In this document: piece by piece, positions 1 through 56,834 of the stretch | Numbering within the stretch: the first letter of the stretch is position 1 | Layout: each line of letters starts with the position of its first letter | Translations under genes and position numbers: made by a program | The notes under the pieces: model-generated | Told to the model about the DNA's origin: nothing | The model's database searches: none | What the model saw: the letters and a program-made list of their open reading frames with translations, nothing else | NCBI RefSeq assembly: GCF_030035675.1 | Contig: NC_084489.1 | Coordinates: 22,283,501-22,347,500, forward strand | Source: Rhineura floridana | Lineage: Eukaryota > Chordata > Lepidosauria > Squamata > Rhineuridae | Length of the DNA stretch: 64,000 bases | Direction of reading: 5' to 3'

Positions 1-2073
1 GACTGCGGTACAGATCATGAAATGGTAATATCGAAAATCAAAGTAAAGCTAAAGAAGAACAGGAAAGGAATCATAATGCCAAAATACAATTTAAATAACA
101 TCCCAGAAGAATATAGAGATCAAATAAAGAACAGATTTGAGGCTTTAAACATAGCTGGTAGAGAACCAAAAGAACTATGGATTGAAGTCAGAGACATCAG
201 GGAAGAATGCAAAAAGACAATACCTCTACTTAAAAAGAGAGAAAGTCCTCAATGGATGACTGAAGAAACTATTAAAATGGTTAAAGAGAGAAGGAAAGCA
301 AAAGGAGACAGAAACACGGTTCGAATCCTAAATGCAATAATATAGCGACTAGTACGTAGGGAGAGAACTATTACAATAATTATTATATAGAAATAGAAGA
401 GGACAACAAAAAAGGTAGAACAAGAGCCCTATTCCAAAAGATTAAAGAAATTAAAGGGAAATTTAAACCAAGGGTAGGGATGTTGAATAATCAACAGGGG
501 AACACACTGACTGACAGAGATAAAATAAAAGGAAGATGGAAGCAATACACTGAAGAACTATATATAAGAGATGCAAGGATTACAGATCCATTCATGGAGG
601 AACAATATGATGAAGAACCAGAAATTTTAGAATGTGAGGTGAAAGGTTCTCTTAAAATTCTTGGAAGAAACAAATCACCAGGAACAGATGGCATACCAAT
701 AGAGTTGCTACAAGTTAGTAATATGGAAAATAAAACAATGGCCAAAGACTGGAAGTGTTCAATATATATCCCAATTCCAAAGAAAAGGGATCCCAGGGAA
801 TGCAGTAATTATCGAACTATTGCCTTCATATCCCATGCAAGTAAAGTAATGCTCAAGATTCCACAACAAAGCCTCTTACCATATATGGAGTGAGAAATGC
901 CAGACGTCCAAGCTGTATTTAGAAAGGGAAGAGGTACCAGAGATCATATCGCAAACCTATGTTGGATAATGGAATGGACCAAGGAATTTCAGAAGAAAAT
1001 AACTCTGTGCTTTATAGATTACAGCAAAGCCTTTGATTGTATAGATCATGAAAAACCATGGAATGCTTTAAAGAAATGGAGGTGCCACAGCATCTGATTG
1101 TCCTGATATGCAACCTATACTCTGTTGTAAGGACAGAATGTGGAGAAACCAACTGGTTCCCAATCAGAAAGGGTGTGAGACAGGGGTGTATTTTATCATC
1201 CTATTTGTTTAATCTATATGCAGAACATACCATACAGAAAGCAGGATTGGACCAAGATGAAGGAGGTGTGAAAATTGGAGGGAGAAATATCAATAATATA
1301 AAATATGCAGATTATACCATACTGCTAGTAATGATTTGAAATGAATGCTGATGAAAGTTGAAGAGGAAAGCACAAAAGCAGGGCTACAACTGAACATCAA
1401 GAAGACTAAAGTAATGACAACGGAAGATTTATGTAACTTTAAAGCTGACAATGTGGACGTTAAACTTGTCAAGGATTATCAATACCTTGGCACAGTCATT
1501 AACCAAAATGGAGACAACAGTTAAGAAATCAGAAGAGGGCTAGGACTGGGTAGGGTAGCTATGAGAAGACTAGAAAAGATCCTCAAATGCAAAGATGTAT
1601 CACTGAATGCTAAAGTTAGGATCATTGAGACCATGGTATTCCCGATCTCTATGTATAGATGTGACAGTTGGACAGTGAAAAAAGCGGATAAGAGAAAAAT
1701 CAGCTCATTTGAAATGTGTTGGAGGAGAGCTTTGCACATACCATGGACTGCAAAAAGACAAATAATTGATGTTAGAACAAATTAAATTGGAACTATCACT
1801 AGAAGCTAAATTGATGAAACTGAGGTTATCATACTTTGGACGCATAATGAGAAGACATGATTTGCTAGAAAAGACAATAATGCTGGGAAAAACACAAGGG
1901 AGTAGAAAAAGAGGAAGGCCAAACAAGAGATGGATTGATTCCTTAAAGGAAGCAACAGACCTGAACTTACAAGATCTGAATGGGGTTGTTTACAACAGAT
2001 GCTCTTGGAGGTCACTGATTCATTGGGTCACCATAAGTCATAATCAACTTGAAGGCACATAATAACAATAATG
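1..2073 (+). mobile_element. BovB (RTE) LINE, degraded, 3' complete
   Basis: The plus strand encodes, in several interrupted frames, the BovB reverse transcriptase. Visible blocks are NKSPGTDGIP, FIDYSKAFDCIDHEK, RKGVRQGCILSSYLFN, the palm motif as YADYT instead of YADD, then ETMVFPISMYRCDSWTVKK and KLRLSYFGRIMRRHD at the C-terminus. At least four frame breaks are needed and the 5' end is off window. It ends with the RTE tail, TCAACTTGAAGGCACATAAT plus AAC repeats. Old and inactive. Confidence 0.9.
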
Positions 2074-2938
2074 GGATATTGCTATATTGTACAGCAACTC
2101 TATAAGTATTTTATTATAGTTAAATTTAACTTAAAACATTCCTGGGCATTTGCAGACCTTTTGGAGGAAGGGTAGTTCAAATGTTCCCAAATCCGATTTG
2201 GAGGGATTTGAGGGAACTGCTTCCTCCAATTTGAAACTACCTGAGTGCTGAAATCAATGTTGACAGCCCTGCTATTGGGATTTGCTACCAGTGGACACCA
2301 GTGGGTGGGCACCAATGTTGTAGAACACCTTCTGAAAGAAGATCTGTCTCACTCTATCATTGCCTTCTTTTTGTGGGGTAATGAAAATATGGCTGTTCCA
2401 CTGAGCTGTTGGGTCTTATGTCGGTTGATCTGAAACTTTTACTTTCAGCTTTGTGTGAAACTGATATGATCTTGGATATTATTCTTGTGTTTGTGTAATG
2501 TTTCATTTGGGTCTTTGATCAGTTGTTGTGGATTTTTTGTTTGGCCGAGAACTAGTTTGAATATCCTTATATCTTCATATACAAAATTCTTGTAAGTAAA
2601 AACATAAATCTGAGGAACAGCAAATGAGACTGTGTCTGCATGCCATTGGCATTATCCAGAGTTGCTTATAGTTTACTGGAGAGAAAATAAATTGACATAG
2701 GGAGAAAGGTGGTCTCTAAGATGTCAAAGGAGTCCCAGGCCTACGACCTGCTACTAGTAATCCTTGGCAAATCTGTGGCCACGTATAGACTTTAACAGTT
2801 AACCATGATTAGTGTTAACCTTGGTTTGTTGTATTGAGCCTGATTAACAGTGGTTTAACTTGCTGAGCCTTGTTTTGGGGGATTGTAATTCAGCTTCCAT
2901 AACAAACCATAACATAACATTTTCTTGTTAACTTTCAG
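2074..2938. other. NPHP3 intron sequence
   Basis: No gene seen. From about 2765 to 2920 the sequence has repeated taaccatg/ggttaac words, typical of an old MITE family that recurs in this window. Confidence 0.4.
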
Positions 2939-38478
<35,540 letters not shown>

Positions 38479-40329
38479 TGAACAGTAGCATGTGGATACG
38501 TTTAAGCTACAAAGAAATAAGGCATAGTCTTCAGAGACAGTAAAAAGGGAATGCCGTATTGAACAAGAGGAGGAGAATGGCAGTGTCCAGAACACTTAAT
38601 TTTTTTTTAGTATTGCTGAATATTGTGTGGACCTTTTCACACAGTTCAAACGTAGTGTTAGTTATACTGACACTCTGGTCGTGCACAGAGTATGTGGATT
38701 TAAGTCCCAGTTAAGGACTGGGACATTGTTTACAGACTTCTATAATGCCTCAGAAGTTTTAGCTTTCAACTGTAATGTATAACTAGGTATAGTTATTTCA
38801 CGTTAGTATGCATCTGCACTGTAAGACAGATATGGTGTTATTTTCTACCTCTTTCAGAAGCAATTTGAACGGTTGTAAATAATATTCAGTAAACATTGAC
38901 CCAAAAAGAGATTAATACCTTTTTCTTACTTCTTGACCATCAAATCATAACCCTTTGAGACTTGCACAAGCAGATTGGAAGATTGGTGGGAGGCTGGTGT
39001 TGAGGAATATTTTAAAAAATGGTACAGTAATATGAAACCTGTTGTAATTTGATAAGAAATGTAGAATTTAGTTTTTGAAATGGAAAATGTATTTTATATT
39101 TTACAAAGACTGCATTCATATATGACATTATCTAAAAACAACTTTGGCCTCATCTATTCACCCTCCCCCCCAGCACAGGCTGAAGGAAATGCGAACACTG
39201 TACTCACTGTGAAGTTACTTCTGATTTGGTATATGGAGCTTTCCAAGGTGGCTCATCTCCCTCTACTTACTCAGACTTGGAACCATGTGACTTAGTACAA
39301 AAAACTAATCCCTCTCCTAGAAAACACCTCTCCAGTTTTGTCCTGACAGACCGGAGCAGGAAGAAACCTACAATATTAGTAAGAATAAAGAAAATGGTAT
39401 TGCATGAGCAACAACCCATGTAGTGATGCTTGTAACAGAAGTGCTTGGCTTCTCACATTGTAGACATTGAAAACTCTCTGTTCCTGGAATATCTTCACAC
39501 ACCAAAACGAGAGGAAGGAGGTAGGAATCTAAAATGGGATTTGTAAAAGCTGTGTTGAATCCTGGGTGGACAAGTGGTGCCCTCCTCATGAAAACTGCCT
39601 GTACAATGGCATGGATGTTGAGCTAGAAGTATCAAACGAACTTGCTTGCTTAGGAGACTTTCCAGCAAGAAAAAGATGGAAAGAAGGCCCAGACTAAGTA
39701 GTAAAGATAGATGTACAGGATTTAGTAACTGTTTTGAGCGAAAGCAGGGAGGAGCTTCCTGTTTGGTGCAAACAACTGCTGCATGCTTCCCTGCCTTCTG
39801 AACAAGGGGTAGGAGGAGATAACACACCTTTAGTATCTCCCACACCAAACAAACTGGAAACTTCCACTTCTTCTTAAACTAACTGTCTGTACCCAAACTG
39901 TCATTAGTCTTATGATTTACAGAGAAAAGACAACTTCTGCTGGGTTTTATGAAGTTAACCATGGCAAGCTTAACTGGAGACACAACACTAAATTGAAAGT
40001 GGAAGTGAACGTTTCTGAACTCAGTGCAGCCATGCCAGAAGAGTGTGCAAGCCCAATGCTTATTCATGCTATTCTAAACCAGTTTAATGCTATATATGAA
40101 CCATGCCTCAGACTTTGTTACATATATAGGTCACTTGAGTAATGTCTTTTCCTATTGCCGTTGTTTTTAATGCCAATCTATATTTGAAGCCTTTCATTAC
40201 CTCAGCAGCAAATAGCTGAAGAAAAAGTTTGACTTCTGTGACGAAATTCTTCTGTAAACTAAACTTTATGCCAGTTTTGAAATTTAAAAGCAGTATTTGT
40301 AGTTGCTCAGTTATGTTACTTCCTTTGGG
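38479..40329. other. NPHP3 3' UTR and intergenic sequence
   Basis: The 3' UTR begins here. AGTAAA near 38890 and AATAAA at 39384 are candidate poly(A) signals. Otherwise no gene or named repeat. Confidence 0.4.
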
Positions 40330-42200
40330 TATACATCAAATACTGAAGAAGGAACCGTTTTACTCACCAGAAAGGTGTTTCTCTGTGGGCACCAGAAGAC
40401 CGCCAAGTGGGTATTGTCTTCCTTGCTAGTGCGTGAGGCAGGAAAAAGTTAACACTCCAAACAGACCGTTACTGTGGCCCCTCCCACGGAGTGCTAGTTT
40501 GCCATCTGGCCAAGCTTAAAAAAATATAAACTTATACACATATAAAGACACTGACAACCTTACACTAACCACAAATAACATGTAACAAACAACTTGCACA
40601 CCTTCAGTTGTAACAAATAACTATTCAGTCTCCACCCAGACTGTCTATAACATTTACTGACTTGTACATGCGCTAGGTCTGATCGCTGACCCTTCAGTCT
40701 CCCCGTTTCTTGATAATGTTTACTGTCATTTGCATCCCAGGGTGGGCCTTGGCGGTGTCCTGGTGCCCACAGAGAAACATCTTTCTGGTGAGTAAAATGG
40801 TTCCTTCTCCAGTGGGCACCAGGACACCCCCAAGTGGGATGTTCCAGAGCTGACCTATTGATTGGGTGGGTACATAAACGTTCAATGATCTTTCAACACC
40901 TGCTGAATAACTCGCCTCCAGAAGGCTGCCTCAGCCAATGCATAAATATCTATTTTATAATGTTTAGTAAAAGTATTCGGGCTTGCCCAGGTGGCCTCGT
41001 GACAAATCTCTTGGAGAGGTGCATTTGTTGAATAAGCTGCAGTTGAATAAGCTGCAGTAGCAGCTGCTGGTCCTGTCGAATGAGCAACGATACCTGATGG
41101 CAATGGTATGTTTAGAGAACTGTATGCTAAGGCAATGCAGCCCTTAATCCATCTTGCTAAAGTAGAAGAGGACACCTTTTTACCCACAGTAGTTGGGTGG
41201 TAAGAAACAATGAGTCAGTGTGCCTTATCAGCCTTGTCCCATTTATATATACCTTAAGTGCTCTCCTTATATCTCATGAATGCCAAGCACACTCTAGAGG
41301 ATGCTTTGGTGAAGGACAAAACGTTGGCAATACTAACTCGTGCTGACAGTGAAAAGCTGCATTAACTTTTGGAACAAAAGCAGAATCTGTTCTCAATCTG
41401 TCAGTATGGAAAATACACCACCTCCACCACCCTTCCCAGTGGGACTGCTGCCTGGCAGACGTGCCTCCTGCAGGACCAGGTCCCAGGTACCCAGCCAGCT
41501 GTGACTAATTTCCATCACCTGTCCCTCTTTGGAGGGATACATAAGCCGGCTGGCTGAGGTGGCCTGGGTTTTTTGTCTTTTGTTTTGTTTTCATTTTGCT
41601 CCTTTTTTTTTCTTTTTCTTTTGAGTGCCATTGGTTTTAGCTATGGGTGGGTTCGGTTTCGTTTTATATTGTAGTTCTTGGGTTTTTATGTAGTTTGTAT
41701 GTTGTATTTTACTTTATCTTGTACGCCGCCTAGAGTGGCCGCTTGTGCGGCCAGATAGGCGGCCTAGAAATAAAATTTATTATTATTATTATTATAGATG
41801 TTTTGCTATTGAGAGAGCTCCCAGCTCAGACACTCATCTAGCTGATGTTATTGCTACCAGGAATAACACTTTGAATGACATTATTCATAAAGTAGAAGTT
41901 TCCAATGGTTTGAATGATGGTTTTTGGAGAGCTGACAAGATCTTGTGAAGATTCCATGTTGGAAATCGATGAACAGGCGCTGACATCAGAGAAGCCCCTC
42001 TTAAAAATCATTTCAGATACAGATGAGCTCCCAGTGATTCAGAAGACTTAGAAAGTACAATGCAGATGCTTGTCTTCTCAAAGTATTGGGTCTCAACCTG
42101 TGCTTCAAACCATTATTTAAAAAGGATGACACCTCTGTAATTCCTGACTTCCGAGCTGTAAAGTGGTTCCTACTATACCATTTCAAAAATGCCGTCTCCC
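40330..42200 (-). mobile_element. DIRS-like tyrosine-recombinase retrotransposon fossil, 3' part
   Basis: Minus strand. The recombinase N-terminal region lies near 42030-42180 and its C-terminal region near 40880-41190, with the family's 3' untranslated sequence (repeated GGTGCCCAC words) below 40880. Broken several times and interrupted by a non-LTR insertion at about 41425-41796. The gag and reverse-transcriptase parts are absent. More than one copy of this family sits in the window (see 3563-9880). Confidence 0.75.
41425..41796 (+). mobile_element. L2-like non-LTR element 3' end, nested
   Basis: Ends GTACGCCGCCTAGAGTGGCC, then CAGATAGGCGGCC and AAATAAAATTTATTATTATT. The unit upstream (CCAGCCAGCTGTGACTAATT to GGATACATAAGCCGGCTGGC) is not identified. 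Lies between two parts of the DIRS-like fossil. Confidence 0.6.
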
Positions 42201-42239
42201 TGTCCCCCTCCATTATTCTGTGAGGACAAAGTTGTGCTT

Positions 42240-42700
42240 TCAGGGCCAGTTCCAAGGGGCGGCCAGGTGGGGCACTGGCCTGAGGGCCCCTGAGGCTACA
42301 GGAACTCCTGAGGGGCCCCTCTGCTCCCCTTCCGTGATTCTGCCGCAGATTGCACGGTGAGAGCTTCAGGGCTCTGCGATTCCCTTGCTTCACTTACCTT
42401 GTTCTGTGGTTGCGCACGCAGCGGTGCCCTTAAGAAAGATGGCGGCTGAGGTTTTCCTAAGGGGCTGAAGCCTCTGCTGCCATCTTGTCTGATCTTGTCC
42501 TCATTGCTTAGGCAACACCACATGCTTGCCTAGGCCGTTGCCAAGGTGACACCATAAGTCCCCATTGTAGTGATTACTTTTGAGAAAAGTAATCAGTTAC
42601 TGCCAGAGCAATTGTAATGGTAATTACTACTTTTTGGGCCATGTAATTGTAACTGTAATTTATTCCTTTTTAAAAGTAATCTTCCAGGCTCTGCTTCTAA
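42240..42700. repeat. Unassigned repeat, partly palindromic
   Basis: 42235-42530 is GC-rich and unlike its surroundings. 42570-42690 has GTGATTACTTTTGAGAAAAG TAATC-type inverted words ending AAAAGTAATCTTCC, probably a DNA-transposon end. Confidence 0.4.
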
Positions 42701-42875
42701 CTGAAATCCGTTGAGCTGTATTCAGTGCTTGTCTTTTGACTTTCAGGAGTGGCTTATGGGTAGGATGGGGACACAACTCTGGTGAGGACAGGGGCATGAA
42801 GAGAGACACAATTTGTTAGACACTTTTGAAGGTTTCCTTAATTCCTTCCCCCTTATCATTTTTGCCTTGTCTTGT

Positions 42876-43042
42876 TGTTGTTATGTGCCTTCACGTCGAC
42901 TACGACTTATGGTGACCCTATGAATCAGCGACCTCCAAGAGCATCTGTCATGAACCACCCTGTTCAGATCTTGTAAGTTCAGGTCTATGGCTTCCTTTAT
43001 GGAATCAATCCATCTCTTGTTTGGCCTTCCTCTTTTTCTATC
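42876..43042 (-). mobile_element. BovB LINE, short 3' fragment
   Basis: GTGCCTTCACGTCGACTACG, TGACCCTATGAATCAGCGAC and TCAATCCATCTCTTGTTTGG: the BovB 3' end reversed, 5'-truncated to about 170 bp. Confidence 0.85.
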
Positions 43043-43662
43043 CTTGCTTTGTCAAAATTAACACCTTTTCCTTGATAAGTGACACAATCTATAGATGATT
43101 TTGTGTGTCAGTGGAATTCTGCATAGGCTCTTTAGGTGCTTACCTAGTGTTGCAACCTTAAGCATGCATAGTTGTTAATAACCCCTCTGAAACAGTACTC
43201 CTCATTTCTGAGTAAAACCTGAACTGGTCTGCAATATTTACTCTGTAAATTTGAAGCAGCTAAAAAAGTAGTAGCTTCAAACTATTGGTTCAATTAGTCT
43301 TACTCTATTTATTTGCACTTTAAAATGATTTAATTTGACTTGTTTTCAAACAAGAAACAGGATTTTGAAGAGAAACTTCTCATAGTGGATAACGTGCAGC
43401 AAATAAATTCTGGTAAATGTTGAATTCTTTATAAGTTGGTAGTATGAATTTCAAAATCTTTGGAGCAAATGTAAAGTCAGTACTATGTCCTGAGGTATCT
43501 TTGAACCAAACAACATACACATTGGGAGTAAGAATCACTTCAGTGTAAATGATAAGTTTTCTACATGTTAACAGTCTTTTTCTTTATAAGTCAAGAACAC
43601 TATACAAATAGTGATAAAGGGATAACTAATAGTTTGGTGCTGAGCTTCTAGTAGTAGTAAAG
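43043..43662. other. Intergenic, nothing recognised
   Basis: AT-rich sequence between the BovB fragment and the inferred UBA5 poly(A) signal. Confidence 0.4.
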
Positions 43663-45386
43663 TTTATTTTCCAAGAAAGACTTCAGTTGGGTTAATTCAC
43701 CAGAGCAGCAGACAATACTGTTGTAAAAATACATCAAAACAACAGCATCAATTAGAACTGGAGTATTTGAGACAATTAATTGTGGCATCTCCTTCAACAC
43801 TAGGCTTCTTTTTGCAAATCTATTTGATTCCTCTTACTAATGTACTGGTCCAGCTGAACTTAAAAGTTTAAATATTAAAAACAAAGGGTGCTATCCAGTG
43901 ATGATTGTCTCCTACCAAAATGGATTTCCTCTTGTGCAATGAGACATTCCCTTCCTCTTCTCCCACTCACCAAATCTGCTTTGAAAGGTTGGGGAAATCC
44001 TCTGAAGCAGATCAGAGGGGCACAGCAGGCAAAGGCCACCTGAGCCATGGTGACTTTCACCCAAAATTTACCCTTAACAGAGTTTTGTATATTAATCACC
44101 ACCTAATGTTTCCAGAACATACTTTAAAAATACTATTCAGATGTTTGTTGCAGTCCAGGAAGCATAGCTGTAGTTTACTGCAGGTGATCTTAAATGGCCA
44201 TACTAGAGCTAAATACACTTAAGGCCAATGATTCTAGGTATATTTCCCTTGGATTGCAGCCTCCTTTAATAATACTACTACAGTGACAACCAACATTATT
44301 ATACATTATTATAAAGCAGAGCGCCTTTAAGTGTTGCCAACCTCTTTAATGATCGTTGGTAGACCTGCTCTAACAACAGGAAACGAACTAAATGCTTGGT
44401 GGAAGAGGCATTTGAGAGCTCTACATTCCAAAAGCTCCTAAGCAACTTTTCAGAGCCTTTTTTATCATACAACACTTGTACCTGAGTGAGATAATCAACA
44501 GTTGAATATATTAAGCAAGATCATCTGTCACATAATGCAGAGGCTTCAAGCTACTGATCCCAAGCACGGTCTTGGAATTTTCTCTGTCAATTTGAACCAA
44601 CTATAATCTCATGACTTCATTTTCCTCTTATTTGGCAACTGAGGATATTAGGCATGACTTTTAAGAGCATTTCTGAATTTAATATTCTCACATGCAGTTA
44701 GATCACAGTGACAGCAATTTTATACTTCAATTCGTTTTTCCCATTGTGACACACTGCATGGCCAGAGGACCCAGATGTTTCCTGAGATCTCATCTTCATC
44801 ACTCCCAAACTGGTAGGCGGAACTATCTCGCTCTCAGTAAAACATTTTTCAGCTTACAGGTAACATCCCAAACTGTGCTGACACTAATACGGCCCCATCA
44901 AATATACACAAATGAGGTGCTGTGAATTAACAAACATACACTCAGTTACGTGGACAACTGACAGGCACCTATGATTGATTAAGGAATGACAATGTTTGTT
45001 TAAAAATAAGCTATATAAGCAACTAGGCTGAAGAGCTAAGAATACCTTAGGAAGATCAGTAGCTATAAAGAATTACTATATTATATACTTTCCTTATACA
45101 GCCATGCTAAGGAGGAACTCTTTACCGTCATTATATTTATCCTCACTTGAATTGGTCTAAAAGGCATCTTGGCACTTGTATTATATATTACATTTATCAG
45201 TTTGCCTTAGTTTTCATTGAAAACATGGACCTCATACCTTCTGAAAAGTCTTAGCTTACATTACAGTAATTACATCACATAATTAGCAAAACGTTGACAT
45301 AATGAAACACTTAATGAAAGGTCAAATTTGTTACAGAACAACTTCTCCAGTGCTGAAATTACAGTAATCTTGAACTATTCTTTGTG
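43663..45386 (-). other. UBA5: Putative UBA5 3' UTR
   Basis: AT-rich sequence after the UBA5 stop with no recognisable repeat. The first canonical AATAAA on the minus strand is at 43668-43663, giving an inferred 3' UTR of about 1.7 kb. An ATTAAA variant near 44262 is an alternative. Confidence 0.35.
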
Positions 45387-55818
<10,432 letters not shown>

Positions 55819-56697
55819 GGCCGGTGCCGAAACGACAAGTTACCCTAAAAACCAGATGGCCCAAGCAGCCACCGGCATGCAGCACCAGGTACTGCCCAGT
55901 CCAGCCGCCAGAGACACGTCTCCCCTTCCAGCTCTTCCGGGAGCTACAACAAAACGCATCCGCAACACAGCGCAACGTCGGCAACCAAAGTTCCGGCCAA
56001 AAATGATTCCGAAGAGTAATGACCCAATCGTGCCGATCGCGGTGACTTGTGTTTTTTTAAAAAATGCCGGCAAGTTTTTTCTCTTTCCAGAGGGAGAGTC
56101 TTTTCGTTCGGTTGCAAGAGAAAAGACGCAAACAGAGCGATCCCGTGCATGCTTGCTCGAAAGTAAGTTCGACAAATCTGTGGGGCTTACTTCCTAGTAA
56201 GTGGGATTGCCAGACACAAAAGGCTGGGATCCAGACAAGCTATGCTGAGAGCAGACCCATTGAAATAAACGGATCTGCACTCAAACATATTGAAAAGTAA
56301 ACAACATTGGGGAGATCCGATGAAGAATCTCCCACGTCAGGTCTAGCCTGGTCCCTAGAAAAGAGCAAGTTACTGAGTCTTCCGCTGCGGTAGGCGCAGG
56401 CAAAGCACCTCTTGCTGCTTCTGGAGGAGAGGAGGAGGACTGCTTGCACTCTTTCCAAAGGGCGTTCGCGGTTTGTGTAACTTAAGAGCCCTTCTCAGCA
56501 CTGAAATGAAATTACGCGGTTATCGTAGCGCGGCAAGAGGAAAATCCCTATGCTTGGAGACATTACGCCTTTGGCGTACAGGGGGTGGATCTTTGCTACA
56601 ACCTTTGTCCTGCAAAGATTTTTTGCGGACTGGTAACACGGAAGCGAACGAGTGAGTGAAAACGGGTCCGCGGTGGAGAGAAGAGACCTCTGGAAAA
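55819..56697. promoter_or_regulatory. Divergent UBA5/ACAD11 promoter
   Basis: The two start codons point away from each other and are 879 bp apart. The interval is richer in GC and CpG than the introns, above all at both edges. It contains TTCCGG cores near 55936 and 55991 that resemble ETS-factor sites, common in bidirectional promoters; no obvious TATA box was noticed. A palindromic-family repeat remnant lies at about 56178-56300. Human UBA5 and ACAD11 are also head to head. Transcription start sites are not visible. Confidence 0.7.
56178..56300. repeat. Palindromic-family MITE remnant in the divergent promoter
   Basis: GGGGCTTACTTCCTAGTAAG, then GAGCAGACCCATTGAAATAA. Same family as 60845. 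Confidence 0.55.
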
Positions 56698-56834
56698 ATG
56701 GCAAGTGAGGCCGATACGACCGAAGTGAGGGAACAGCACAGATTTGACCAAGGAGCCGTGGAGAGATACATGTGTCAGCATCTGCCGGGGTTTCCACGGG
56801 ACGCAGCCGAAGCTCTGGCTGTCAGGCAGTACAG
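56698..56834 (+). CDS. ACAD11: ACAD11 exon 1
   Basis: MASEADTTEVREQHRFDQGA then VERYMCQHLPGFP and LAVRQY. N-terminus is shorter and divergent from human until the HLxGF and AxxQY anchors. Confidence 0.93.

Noticed and set aside
56656-56697. Upstream extension of ACAD11 from a GTG codon
   Set aside because: Not an ATG; the first in-frame ATG at 56698 has good context.
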